NCBI RefSeq assembly: GCF_004331735.1
Contig: NZ_SJSO01000015.1
Coordinates: forward strand, 1-64,000
Direction of reading: 5' to 3'
From: Pedobacter psychrodurus
GTDB taxonomy: Bacteria > Bacteroidota > Bacteroidia > Sphingobacteriales > Sphingobacteriaceae
Length of the DNA stretch: 64,000 bases
Part shown: one piece after another, positions 51,086 through 60,089 of the stretch
Position numbering within the stretch: the first letter of the stretch is position 1
How the letters are laid out: every line of letters starts with the position of its first letter
Program-made: the position numbers and the translations under genes
The notes under the pieces: model-generated
What the model was told of the DNA's origin: nothing
Seen by the model: the letters and a program-made list of their open reading frames with translations, nothing else
Database searches by the model: none

Positions 51086-51724
51086 ATGACTATTACGAGC
51101 CGAGGTGAAGAACTGATTTTAGACAAAGAAAGGGCTTTATTTTTACCCAAATACCAGCTTTTGGCCATAAGCGATTTACATTTGGGTAAATCTGCACACT
51201 TCCGTCAGGCGGGATTGCAAGTACCTGCTACCATTGCTCAAACAGATCTGCAACGCTTAAGCTTATTAATTAAGCAGTATAATCCTAAAACATTATTGAT
51301 CAATGGCGACATGTTTCATCATGGTTTGAATACCGATATTGATGAATTTTCTGCATGGAGAAAACAATACCAGGAGCTTAATTTTCTATTGGTAAAAGGG
51401 AATCACGACAGGCTTTCGAATGCGAATTATGCTGCAATGAATATCGAAATACATGAACCCAGTTATTGCTTAGGCCCTTTTTGTTTTATCCACGACGCGC
51501 CAAATTGCACCGAAGAAGAACTATACCCAATCAGTGGACATATCCATCCTGGAGTTACCATTGTTGGTAAAGCCAAGCAGCGTTTAAAATTTCCATGTTT
51601 TTATTTTGGGAAGGAATATGCCGTTTTACCAGCTTTTAGCTTATTTACTGGGCTTTATAACATTTACCCCAAAGCAAGTGAACGTATTTTTGCGGTAACA
51701 CCTAAAAGTGTGGTAGAAGTTTAA
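51086..51724 (+). CDS. pdeM: Ligase-associated DNA damage response endonuclease PdeM
   Basis: The 212-residue calcineurin-like metallophosphoesterase has the full metal-binding set: ISDLHLGKSAHF, LINGDMFHHG, VKGNHDR and ISGHIHPG, with a late His-containing strand. PdeM members are the fourth gene of the ligase-helicase-exonuclease repair group and cut phosphodiester bonds near damage; the direct role is not fully described. Its stop overlaps the stop of convergent trxA by 3-4 bases. Confidence 0.92.
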   Translation: MTITSRGEELILDKERALFLPKYQLLAISDLHLGKSAHFRQAGLQVPATIAQTDLQRLSLLIKQYNPKTLLINGDMFHHGLNTDIDEFSAWRKQYQELNFLLVKGNHDRLSNANYAAMNIEIHEPSYCLGPFCFIHDAPNCTEEELYPISGHIHPGVTIVGKAKQRLKFPCFYFGKEYAVLPAFSLFTGLYNIYPKASERIFAVTPKSVVEV

Positions 51725-52017
51725 GCGTGGGTATCAATTATCTGTTTCAGTTGGGATGCCTGTAAAACACCACTTTGCCTCCACACCTGTTTTCCGTTTT
51801 TGAAAAGAATTAAGGTGGGAACGCTCTGAACATTGAACGAAGAAGCGGCTGGTTGATTCTTATCGATATCTACTTTGATAATTGAAACCGAATCTCCAAC
51901 TTGTGATTTTAATTGTTCTAAAATTGGCTTCATCATTTTACAGGGACCACACCACTCGGCAAAAAAATCTACAAGAACAGGTTTATCGCCGTTAATTAAT
52001 TCTGAAAATTTAGCCAT
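51721..52017 (-). CDS. trxA: Thioredoxin
   Basis: The 98-residue protein is a single thioredoxin domain with active site WCGPCK (cysteines at about 23 and 26), cis-Pro in VQSVPTLILFKNG and the usual KVDIDKN strand. It reduces disulfides in the cytoplasm; there is no signal peptide. It converges on pdeM with a 3-4-bp overlap of stop codons. A family B-type repeat lies just upstream at 52075-52179. Confidence 0.94.
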   Translation of the reverse strand: MAKFSELINGDKPVLVDFFAEWCGPCKMMKPILEQLKSQVGDSVSIIKVDIDKNQPAASSFNVQSVPTLILFKNGKQVWRQSGVLQASQLKQIIDTHA

Positions 52018-52074
52018 GATATTTGTTTTTATTTAGAAACAAAAGTAAACTGGATTGGTTTTTAAATGAAAATT

Positions 52075-52179
52075 CGTCATTTGCGAGGAGGAACGACGAA
52101 GCAATCTTCATACAGCAGTTGTTAGAACTTTTATTAATAAGATTGCTTCGTCGGCTGAAAAAGCCTTCTCGCAATGACG
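52075..52179. repeat. Long inverted repeat (family B-like) upstream of trxA
   Basis: The copy opens with cgtcatttgcgaggagg and closes with ccttctcgcaatgacg, with inner arms gacgaagcaatctt/aagattgcttcgtc (around 52102 and 52137). It fills most of the gap between the trxA start and the ferritin-like gene stop. Confidence 0.65.
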
Positions 52180-52190
52180 AATATCTGAGT

Positions 52191-52805
52191 TTAAGCACTT
52201 ATCGGCAGCTCTGCAGCCAAGGCAGTAACCCAATCTTCAAATAAGGCTTTTTCGATTTTTATGACTTCGGCAGCATGATTTTCCCAATCATCAGAAAAAC
52301 TGACCAATTGATTCATCATTTCTTCCAGGTGACCTTCTTCTTCCAGAATAATCGATTTTACGTTTACCTTGCTTTTTGCTTCATCTAAAACGGCTTGATA
52401 AATTGGATACAGTTCATCTGCACGAACTTCGATAGCGTAAGTAACAAATAAATAGGCAGCGAATTTTAAATCGTAACCAGAAAGATTAAATACAGCTTTT
52501 AAATAACGGCAAACCGCGATATCTAAAGCATGCAAATAGTACTTTGTATGGTTTGGAGATAACAATTCGGCATTTGTATAAGTTTTACAAAGCGCTTCGT
52601 CGATCTTCGAAATCTGCTTTTTTAAATAATAAGCATGACGGTGTTCTTCTGCTGCGTGTTTAAGAATAATCAGGTTTACATTTTCTTTATGCTCGGAAGC
52701 TGAAATCTTCTTTGCACCTGCATTCTCCATATAAGATAGTGTATTTAACCATTTAGCATGCAATACGTTGTCTGAAACTATAGATTTTAAATTTGAAGCT
52801 AACAT
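52191..52805 (-). CDS. Helical protein, possible ferritin-like di-iron fold
   Basis: The 204-residue protein is predicted all-helical and cytoplasmic. Acid-x-x-His pairs in separate helices (KHAAEEHRHAYYL, YAIEVRADELYPIYQ, EEEGHLEEMMNQL) look like metal ligands of a four-helix di-iron bundle, but I cannot assign a family with certainty. It is upstream of trxA and downstream of the E2 gene on the same strand. Function unknown; iron storage, oxidation or a simple helical domain are all possible. Confidence 0.6.
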   Translation of the reverse strand: MLASNLKSIVSDNVLHAKWLNTLSYMENAGAKKISASEHKENVNLIILKHAAEEHRHAYYLKKQISKIDEALCKTYTNAELLSPNHTKYYLHALDIAVCRYLKAVFNLSGYDLKFAAYLFVTYAIEVRADELYPIYQAVLDEAKSKVNVKSIILEEEGHLEEMMNQLVSFSDDWENHAAEVIKIEKALFEDWVTALAAELPISA

Positions 52806-52878
52806 TCTTAATTCTTAAACTGATAAATTGTTTAATTGCTGGCATTATGCCCACTGAAAACTGTTAATTGTAAACTGA

Positions 52879-54231
52879 CTAAATTTCTCTGTTCAGATCC
52901 CAGCTTTCTAAATAATCTGCAACTCTGCGTACAAACATTCCCCCTAAAGAGCCATCTACAACTCTGTGGTCGTACGATAAAGATAAAAACATCATGTGCC
53001 TGATCGCAATTACATCACCATGTTCGGTTTCCAGCACTGCAGGTTTCTTTTTAATGGCGCCAACTGCTAAAATGGCCACCTGAGGTTGGTTAATAATTGG
53101 CGTACCCATTACATTTCCGAAACTACCTACATTGGTTAATGTAAAAGTTCCACCTTGCGTTTCATCAGGCTTTAATTTGGAATTTCTCGCTCTTGTGGCT
53201 AAATCGTTAACTGCTTTTGTTAAACCAACCAAATTTAATTGATCGGCATTTCTAATTACAGGAACAATTAGGTTTCCACTTGGCAAGGCGGCAGCCATGC
53301 CAATATTGATATCGCGTTTTTTGATAATCTGCGTGCCATTAACTGAAACATTGATCATCGGGAAATCTTTTATCGCTTTGGCAACCGCTTCAACGAATAT
53401 TGGGGTAAACGTTATTTTTTCATTTTCACGTTTTTCGAAACTGTTTTTTACTTTATTGCGCCATAAAACCATGTTGGTTACATCGGCTTCAACAAACGAA
53501 GTTACATGCGGTGAAGTTGTTTTACTCATTACCATATGGTCGGCAATCAGTTTACGCATTCTATCCATTTCGATAATTTCATCTCCACCACTAACACTGG
53601 TTGTTGATGCTTTATTTACAGCTGGTGCCGATGAAGTGGCTTTATTTTCAGTCGGTTGGCTTGTTGGCGGAATAAGCGGTGTTATAATAACTGTTTTAGT
53701 TGCAATTGGCGCTGCATCAGTTTTATTGGCAATATAATTTAATAGATCATCTTTATTTAATCGCCCATCGGCACCAGAGCCTTTAATTGCGTCTAGCTCA
53801 GCCAATGAAATATTTTCCTGGGCAGCAATACTTTTAACCAGCGGGGAATAAAAGCGCTCAGATGAGCTAAAATCTGTGGCTATGGCAGTATTTTCTGATG
53901 GTAGTTGTGCAATTCCAGGAATGGTTTCAGTTTTTTCTTCTGCTATTGGCTTTTCTACAATCGGAGCTTCAGTTTTTTGGGACTCTCCACCTTCAGTTTC
54001 AATAATGGCAATTACATCGCCAACCTGGGCAACTTCATCTGCCGCAAATAACTGTTTTACCAATTTACCGGCAACCGGAGAAGGAACTTCAGAATCTACC
54101 TTATCAGTAGCGATTTCCAGAATGGTATCATCTAAATCAATAGAATCGCCTGGTTGTTTTACCCATTTAATCACCGTTGCTTCCGCAACACTTTCACCCA
54201 TTTTTGGTAACAATAGTTCGTATTGAGCCAT
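52879..54231 (-). CDS. Dihydrolipoyl acyltransferase (E2 of a 2-oxoacid dehydrogenase complex)
   Basis: The 450-residue E2 core enzyme has one lipoyl domain (lipoyl Lys in EIATDKVDSEVPSP, about residue 43), a Thr/Pro/Ala linker, an E3-binding domain (about 130-170, SPLVKSIAAQENISLAELDAI) and a catalytic acyltransferase domain with SYDHRVVDGS near the C-terminus (His/Asp pair). Details resemble branched-chain or pyruvate E2 (BkdB-type); the E1 and E3 genes are not next to it. It transfers the acyl group to CoA. Confidence 0.9.
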   Translation of the reverse strand: MAQYELLLPKMGESVAEATVIKWVKQPGDSIDLDDTILEIATDKVDSEVPSPVAGKLVKQLFAADEVAQVGDVIAIIETEGGESQKTEAPIVEKPIAEEKTETIPGIAQLPSENTAIATDFSSSERFYSPLVKSIAAQENISLAELDAIKGSGADGRLNKDDLLNYIANKTDAAPIATKTVIITPLIPPTSQPTENKATSSAPAVNKASTTSVSGGDEIIEMDRMRKLIADHMVMSKTTSPHVTSFVEADVTNMVLWRNKVKNSFEKRENEKITFTPIFVEAVAKAIKDFPMINVSVNGTQIIKKRDINIGMAAALPSGNLIVPVIRNADQLNLVGLTKAVNDLATRARNSKLKPDETQGGTFTLTNVGSFGNVMGTPIINQPQVAILAVGAIKKKPAVLETEHGDVIAIRHMMFLSLSYDHRVVDGSLGGMFVRRVADYLESWDLNREI

Positions 54232-54287
54232 ATTAAATTACAGTATTTTATATTGGTAACGCCACAAAAATACAGTTTTTATTCTTT

Positions 54288-55532
54288 CTAAACTGTTTCT
54301 TTAAGTAGATTTAATAGCATGGCTAGTGCCGATGCTGCAGAACGTTCGATGTTTTGAATGCGTTTGTTGCTGAAATTAAACACCTTAGCTACAGTTTTGT
54401 GTTTTGAAGAAATTGCAATCCATACCGTACCAACTGGTTTGTCTTCTGTTCCACCATCTGGACCCGCTATGCCACTAACCGCAATAGCATAATCTGTTTT
54501 AAAATGTTTAATTGCGCCTTCGGCCATTTCTGTTACAGTTTGTTCGCTCACAGCTCCAAAGGTGTTTAATGTACTTTCTTTTACACCAAGGATAGATTCT
54601 TTAAGTTCGTAGGCATATGCTACTGCCCCGCCCCAATAAACGGAAGAAGAACCTGGATGCTGCGTAATCAAGTGTGCAATGTAACCACCAGTACAGCTTT
54701 CTGCCGTTGATAAGGTCAAGCCATTACTTTTCATTAGGTTCAGAATCGCTTTTTCCAATGGAATATCTTCATCAGTTACCACAAACTTATTTACTTTTGA
54801 AATAATCTGTTTGGCATAAACCTCAACCTCTTTGTTTAATGCTGTTTCATTATCACCTTTAGCCGACAAGCGCAAACGTACTTGTCCTAATTTTGGCAGG
54901 TAAGCCAATTTGATATGCGCCGGTAAGCTATCTTCTATTTCCTCAATCTCTTTGGCCAGAAATGATTCGCCTATATTTGCAGTAAGAATGGTTTTATGAA
55001 CAATAAACGGCAGCTTAAATCTACTTGTAATCCTTGGTAGAATTTCGTCATCCATCAGGTACATCATCTCATAAGGTACCCCCGGCATAGAAACAAAAAT
55101 CTTATTATTCTGCTCAAACCACATACACGGAGCTGTACCGTTTTTGTTTACAATTACTTCGCAGCCATCGGGAACATCGGCCTGCTGAATATTGATGTCT
55201 AATAATGGGCGTTTGTATTTTTCGAAAATCTGACGAACCATCTCCAGTGCACCGGGATCATTACGAAAGCCCATATTAAAATACTTCGCCAAAGTTTTCT
55301 TGGTAATATCATCTTTGGTCGGACCTAAGCCACCAGTAATTAAAATAATATCTGCACGTTTTTCGGCAAGTTCGAGTGCTTCAATAATATGTTGCTCATC
55401 ATCAGAAACGGAAGTAATTTGCTTAACGGAAACACCAATTAAATTTAACTGTTTAGCCATCCAGGCAGAATTGGTATCAATGATTTGGCCAATGAGAATC
55501 TCATCACCAATGGTAATAATTTCGGCTAGCAT
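54288..55532 (-). CDS. cinA: CinA family competence/damage-inducible protein
   Basis: CinA combines an N-terminal MoCF-like/ADP-ribose pyrophosphatase domain (about 1-170, TIGDEILIGQIIDTNSAWMA, LITGGLGPTKDD and TAPCMWFEQNN) with a C-terminal NMN deamidase domain (about 255-414, TLSTAESCTGGYIAHLIT and VSGIAGPDGGTEDKPVGTVW). It repairs pyridine-nucleotide metabolites. The 414-residue length is standard. Its start lies 4 nt after the lptD stop on the same strand, so the two are probably co-transcribed. Confidence 0.94.
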   Translation of the reverse strand: MLAEIITIGDEILIGQIIDTNSAWMAKQLNLIGVSVKQITSVSDDEQHIIEALELAEKRADIILITGGLGPTKDDITKKTLAKYFNMGFRNDPGALEMVRQIFEKYKRPLLDINIQQADVPDGCEVIVNKNGTAPCMWFEQNNKIFVSMPGVPYEMMYLMDDEILPRITSRFKLPFIVHKTILTANIGESFLAKEIEEIEDSLPAHIKLAYLPKLGQVRLRLSAKGDNETALNKEVEVYAKQIISKVNKFVVTDEDIPLEKAILNLMKSNGLTLSTAESCTGGYIAHLITQHPGSSSVYWGGAVAYAYELKESILGVKESTLNTFGAVSEQTVTEMAEGAIKHFKTDYAIAVSGIAGPDGGTEDKPVGTVWIAISSKHKTVAKVFNFSNKRIQNIERSAASALAMLLNLLKETV

Positions 55533-55536
55533 AAAT

Positions 55537-58194
55537 TTATTGGTATGTGCTGTAAAAACCTTGTCTTTTGCTCAATTTCAAATCCTGCAATATCGATGCC
55601 TTAACTTTTATGGTAACAGAATAACTTTTGTAAGCACCGTATGGAACCCAGTTTACACTCATATCCCAGCAATGTAAATCGCGGTAAATAGCTAAATTCA
55701 TTGGGGTTAAGCCATTGTTCTTAAAATCGTAACCTGAGTTAAATGTAACTTTCCATTTTGGCGTTAAGTTAACATCGCCATTAAAGTTTAGTGTATTCGA
55801 AATTGTATTGTTGTTTCCGTCATTCGAATATTGGAAACTATACGAGAACGAGAAATTCCATGGAATGTTGAAATCCACGAAGGCATTAGGATCACGGCTT
55901 ATAGCCGCCAATTGTTCCGACTGTATATCGGTCATGCCTTTTTTATTGGCAGCCTCCCCTAATTTATCGTTGGCTTCGTTTTTACGTTTTAACGCCTCTG
56001 GGTTTAAACTGTAATCGAATGAGAAACCAAAGTTGGTTAAACGTGGTAGGAATTTATTCTTTTGGAAGAATAATCGGTCCTCTCTTATTTTAATGGTTTG
56101 ACCATTAACTGTTGTGTCTTTTAACGCATATGGATCTAATGTTCCGTTGTAGTTTATGCCTAATTTATCGGTAAACTGCGATCGGCCACTAAAACCTATT
56201 GTAGATAATTTGTAGGATGGAGCTAAGAAATTATAAGAACCGCTAAAACTTAAACCTTGAATAATTGGGATTTTCTTTGAGCCTGTTCCGGTTGTATCGT
56301 TTTTATTTCGGACCTTCAGTTCGACGGTATTATCCAAGCCGAAACCAATGGATGCATTGGGGCCTCCAAAGGAGCCCGGCTGTGCCATCCCGTCAAAAAT
56401 GGAATATTTTAAAGGTACTCCGTTAACTAAAATTGGGTTACCCTTGTATGTGGCTGGTTCAAAAGGTCCAGCTCCAGCTTTGGTAAAATCAGGAGAATAA
56501 GAAAAGGAAACATTTGGTGTCATTACATGACGTAATGCCTGAATTTTGCCAGCTGGATTAAAATCTCTTCTGCCATAAATTTTAGTAGACATGCTAGTTG
56601 ATAAACTGTAACTGCCCGCTCTTTTAAAACCACTGAGGGTATCCTCTCTAAAAGTATAAGTGTTATCTGCAAACTGTGTATATCTTCTATTTACGCTTTG
56701 GAAATTCCAAACCTCATTATAGGTACCACCCAAACTAAAGTTTAAATATTTTAAGGCTGTGAAAGACATATTTACTGGAATACTGTGCGAAAATCCACTT
56801 CTTAATCGCTTTAAACCATCATTTTGAAACAACAAACTATCAAAAGTATCAATTCGGTTTGTTCCTTGTAAGCTATAACCTACGGTAAGTTTTTGATACC
56901 ATTTTTGTTCGCCAACTGCATTTTTAGGACTAAAGGGGTTAAATGTAGGTACGTTGAATGTCATTTCAGGCAACCTTAACGATATTGCTCTTGTACTTAA
57001 AGTCTGATCACTTGATGCAGCCAGAGAGAAGTTCATACCGTTCGAATAAGCCTTCGCATAACTGATACTACTACTGGTTGAGTTGGTTGCGATGGTGTTA
57101 ATGTCGTAAGTAGTACCTGCTGCAGTATTTTTATAGTATCCCCTTTTCCCTGTTGATACCAATCTTACACTGGCACTAAATGTGGTACCAGGATTGGCAT
57201 TGGCATTTTGACTATGGCTCCAATTGATGCTAAAGTTTTTTGTGGGGTTTGCAAATGCTTCAGTGCCCTCTAGTCCGTCTTTAAAACTAGAGTAAGCTAG
57301 GTTAATGTTGCCATTGTATTTATATCGCTTGGTATAATTGCTTAAAACACTAGTTTCATATGAACCATTGGTGTAGATCGAGCCCATTAATTTGGCATCC
57401 CAATAATCGTTTAATCCGAGGTAATAACCACCGTTTTGCAGAAAAAAACCTCTCGTCGCATCTTCGCCTGGTGTAGGAAGGATTACACCTGATGTTCGTT
57501 TATTTGGTTTTGGAAAAAATGCAAATGGCAGCCCCAGAAAAGTGGGGATATCTTCGATAATCATATAAACCGGACCAGTAATAATCTGTTTCTCTGTTAC
57601 CACACCTTTAGAAATCATTAATCCAAAATGCGGGTGTGGAAGATTACAGGTACTGTACATTACATTTTTAATGTGCAGTTCGTCATCTATTTGCTTTTTG
57701 CTTTGCCCGCCAGAGAAGAAACCTCCTTCTTGTTCAGAAAAAACACCATATACTTTGGCCCGGGTTGTTTCTGAATTGTAAAAAATAGAATCTGCTATAG
57801 CTGTTCCATCAGCACCCGATTTAAAGATTGGTTTTCCGGTATATCTACCAGTTTTCGGATCTTTAATACCACGTGCAAATATGGAATTTTGCTTTTTATC
57901 GTATTTGATATAAGCCGCATCTAGCTCAAAATCACCATATACAACCCTTGCGTTTCCGTATAAATAGACAATACTTTTATCGGCACTCATTTTTACGGAG
58001 TCCTCCGCTTTGTATTCTACTTTTTGGTCGATACTACTATTATTTTTACCTGTCTTTTTAGTAGTATCCTTTTTAGTTGTGTCTTGCTGGATGATTTGTT
58101 GCAATGAAAAATGGGAAAATGCGTTAGCTTTACCAACAACAAGTGTTAATAAAATGACAGATATTAGTAAAATAGAGCTCTTAAGAAGTTTCAA
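55537..58194 (-). CDS. lptD: LPS-assembly outer-membrane protein LptD-like
   Basis: The 885-residue protein has a signal peptide (cleavage near KANAF), an OstA/LptA-like beta-jellyroll region (about 55-180, VEYKAEDSVKMSADKSIVYL, then YGNARVVYGDFELDAAYIKYD), and a large C-terminal beta-barrel rich in Tyr/Phe/Asn strands. This architecture is that of LptD, which inserts LPS in the outer leaflet; Bacteroidota members are diverged. Its start is divergent from the amidase gene, and a -7 box for the amidase sits at 58211. cinA follows after 4 nt. Confidence 0.85.
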   Translation of the reverse strand: MKLLKSSILLISVILLTLVVGKANAFSHFSLQQIIQQDTTKKDTTKKTGKNNSSIDQKVEYKAEDSVKMSADKSIVYLYGNARVVYGDFELDAAYIKYDKKQNSIFARGIKDPKTGRYTGKPIFKSGADGTAIADSIFYNSETTRAKVYGVFSEQEGGFFSGGQSKKQIDDELHIKNVMYSTCNLPHPHFGLMISKGVVTEKQIITGPVYMIIEDIPTFLGLPFAFFPKPNKRTSGVILPTPGEDATRGFFLQNGGYYLGLNDYWDAKLMGSIYTNGSYETSVLSNYTKRYKYNGNINLAYSSFKDGLEGTEAFANPTKNFSINWSHSQNANANPGTTFSASVRLVSTGKRGYYKNTAAGTTYDINTIATNSTSSSISYAKAYSNGMNFSLAASSDQTLSTRAISLRLPEMTFNVPTFNPFSPKNAVGEQKWYQKLTVGYSLQGTNRIDTFDSLLFQNDGLKRLRSGFSHSIPVNMSFTALKYLNFSLGGTYNEVWNFQSVNRRYTQFADNTYTFREDTLSGFKRAGSYSLSTSMSTKIYGRRDFNPAGKIQALRHVMTPNVSFSYSPDFTKAGAGPFEPATYKGNPILVNGVPLKYSIFDGMAQPGSFGGPNASIGFGLDNTVELKVRNKNDTTGTGSKKIPIIQGLSFSGSYNFLAPSYKLSTIGFSGRSQFTDKLGINYNGTLDPYALKDTTVNGQTIKIREDRLFFQKNKFLPRLTNFGFSFDYSLNPEALKRKNEANDKLGEAANKKGMTDIQSEQLAAISRDPNAFVDFNIPWNFSFSYSFQYSNDGNNNTISNTLNFNGDVNLTPKWKVTFNSGYDFKNNGLTPMNLAIYRDLHCWDMSVNWVPYGAYKSYSVTIKVKASILQDLKLSKRQGFYSTYQ

Positions 58195-58218
58195 ATTCGT
58201 ATTTGAATGTTATTTTTG
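58189..58218 (+). promoter_or_regulatory. Candidate promoter for the amidase-MlaD run
   Basis: TTTC (58189-58192) and a full -7 box TATTTTTG (58211-58218) with 18-nt spacing predict a transcript start near 58225. This argues against the ATG at 58203 and in favour of ATG 58269 for the amidase. Confidence 0.5.
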
Positions 58219-58268
58219 CACAAATGTTTAATCAAAAACGTTCAAAATTAGTGAAAAATATACCATTG

Positions 58269-59132
58269 ATGTATCTTAAATCCATTTTAACAATTATTAT
58301 TTATCTAGTGTTATCAAATTCTATTGATAATCAGGTGTTTGCGCAAGAATATAAAATTAAAACAATTGTGATCGATGCTGGTCATGGTGGTAAAGATGGT
58401 GCAACCCACGGTGTGTATTCTAAGGAAAAAGATGTGGCACTTAAAACTGCATTGAACCTTGGCCGGGCGCTTCAAGATAGTTTGAAAGATATCAAAGTTA
58501 TTTATACCCGAGAGTCGGATGTATTTATTCCTTTATATGAGCGTATCAATATTGCAAATAATGCCAAAGCCGATTTATTTATTTCTATCCATTTAAATGA
58601 TATGCCGGTTAGGGTATCGAGAGTGGTAGATTATTATAAAAAAGTAAGAGGCAGAAAAGTACCTGTGTATAGAACGTTTACATCTAAAAGTACCTCAACA
58701 CGGGGAACAGAAACCTTTGTATCAGGAACTGGCCGTTTAGGTGAACAGGATGAGGTGATTAAAAGAGAGAATGCATCCATGTTTCTGGAAGAGAATTATC
58801 AGAAAAACTACGAAGGATTTATAGCGAACACACCTGAGAGCGACATTATGTTATCTTTAATGAAACAAACCAATAGAGATAGGAGTTTAAAGTTTGCTTC
58901 AATGCTTCAACAAGAATACGTTAATGCAGGCCGCACCAACAGAGGTGTACAAGAGAAAAGCCTTGCGGTATTAGCCCGTGCAGCTATGCCTGCAGTGTTA
59001 ACTGAAATAGGTTTTGTGAGTAATCCAGATGAAGAAGACTACATGAATTCTCCTGAGGGACAAAATGAGATTGTGAATGGAATTATTAAAGCAATTAAAA
59101 ATTATAAACGTATAGCTGAAACATCATTTTAA
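58269..59132 (+). CDS. N-acetylmuramoyl-L-alanine amidase, copy 1
   Basis: The secreted zinc amidase cleaves the lactoyl-peptide bond of peptidoglycan. I use ATG 58269 (MYLKSILTIIIYLVLS..., 287 residues) since a promoter box lies at 58211-58218; it gives a signal peptide ending near QVFAQ. The Amidase_3 core shows the zinc and catalytic residues in VIDAGHGGKDG, a Glu after it, the His in FISIHLND and the Glu in LTEIGFVSN. It is followed after 12 nt by a second amidase gene and is divergent from lptD. Confidence 0.93.
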   Translation: MYLKSILTIIIYLVLSNSIDNQVFAQEYKIKTIVIDAGHGGKDGATHGVYSKEKDVALKTALNLGRALQDSLKDIKVIYTRESDVFIPLYERINIANNAKADLFISIHLNDMPVRVSRVVDYYKKVRGRKVPVYRTFTSKSTSTRGTETFVSGTGRLGEQDEVIKRENASMFLEENYQKNYEGFIANTPESDIMLSLMKQTNRDRSLKFASMLQQEYVNAGRTNRGVQEKSLAVLARAAMPAVLTEIGFVSNPDEEDYMNSPEGQNEIVNGIIKAIKNYKRIAETSF

Positions 59133-59144
59133 TATCCCTCGTGC

Positions 59145-59921
59145 ATGAAGATTAAACTTCTGATTACAATACTTTTATTTTCGTTACTAATTGCTGAAAA
59201 AGCGCCTGCTCAGGGTTATAAGATCAAAACAATTGTAATTGATCCTGGTCATGGCGGCAGAAAACCTGGTGCTTCTGGTAGTTTTTCGAAAGAAAAAGAT
59301 ATTTCGTTAAAGGTTGCATTAAAATTAGGCGCATTAATAAAAGAGGAAATGCCAGATATTAAAATAATTTTTACGCGTAAAACAGACATTGATGTTGATT
59401 TGTACAGGCGGGCAGAAATAGCGAACGAAGCCAATGCAGATCTTTTTATATCGGTACACTGCAATTCGATGCCTCCGGGCAACAAACATGTTAAAGGAGT
59501 AGAAACACTGGTTGCAGGATCGCATCGGTTAAAGGAACAAGATGCTGCCATCAGAGAGAATGCCGATATTAAATTGGAAAAGAACTACAAAAGCAAGTAC
59601 GATGGGTATGATCCAAGTAACCCAAGTAGTTTTATTCTTTTATCGCTTTTAAAAAATACCTTTAGAGACAAAAGCATTAAATTTGCCAAATTAATACAGA
59701 ATAGCTATATCAGCAGAGATGAACGATTTAGCCGCGGTGTTAAAGAACAGGGGGTTTTGGTACTGCAGCGCTGTGGTATGCCCGCCGTTTTAACAGAAGT
59801 AGGTTTTATTTCGAATACGCAGGAAGAAAAATATATTAATTCGCAAAATGGACAAAACGAGATCGCCAAATCTATTTTAGAAGCAATAAAAACATACAAA
59901 AAAAATATTGAGGTTAAATAA
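59145..59921 (+). CDS. N-acetylmuramoyl-L-alanine amidase, copy 2
   Basis: The 258-residue protein is a close duplicate of the upstream amidase, with signal peptide (MKIKLLITILLFSLLIAEKA, cleavage near PAQG), Amidase_3 motifs VIDPGHGGRKPG, FISVHCNSM and LTEVGFISN, and the same catalytic Glu/His set. Both copies appear active by motif. The tandem suggests dosage or division of labour at septum and wall. 12-nt spacing after copy 1 and 168 bp before mlaD. Confidence 0.93.
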   Translation: MKIKLLITILLFSLLIAEKAPAQGYKIKTIVIDPGHGGRKPGASGSFSKEKDISLKVALKLGALIKEEMPDIKIIFTRKTDIDVDLYRRAEIANEANADLFISVHCNSMPPGNKHVKGVETLVAGSHRLKEQDAAIRENADIKLEKNYKSKYDGYDPSNPSSFILLSLLKNTFRDKSIKFAKLIQNSYISRDERFSRGVKEQGVLVLQRCGMPAVLTEVGFISNTQEEKYINSQNGQNEIAKSILEAIKTYKKNIEVK

Positions 59922-59946
59922 GTGGCATTATAAATGATAGTTATTT

Positions 59947-59954
59947 TAACTTTG
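59947..59954 (+). promoter_or_regulatory. Candidate -7 box for mlaD
   Basis: TAACTTTG fits TAnnTTTG exactly, 136 nt upstream of the mlaD ATG at 60090; a -33 TTTG at the right distance is not evident. The long leader between 59955 and 60089 holds no other sign. Confidence 0.35.
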
Positions 59955-60089
59955 TAAAAAATATAAAACTGATACCAAACAAATATTGCAGCCTTTGTGT
60001 ATTTATAAGGTTTAGCACAAAAAATTAATTACGCTCAGACAAGTGAAGAAAGGATATCTCTGCACTTGTAGCCATTAAATAAAACACTC

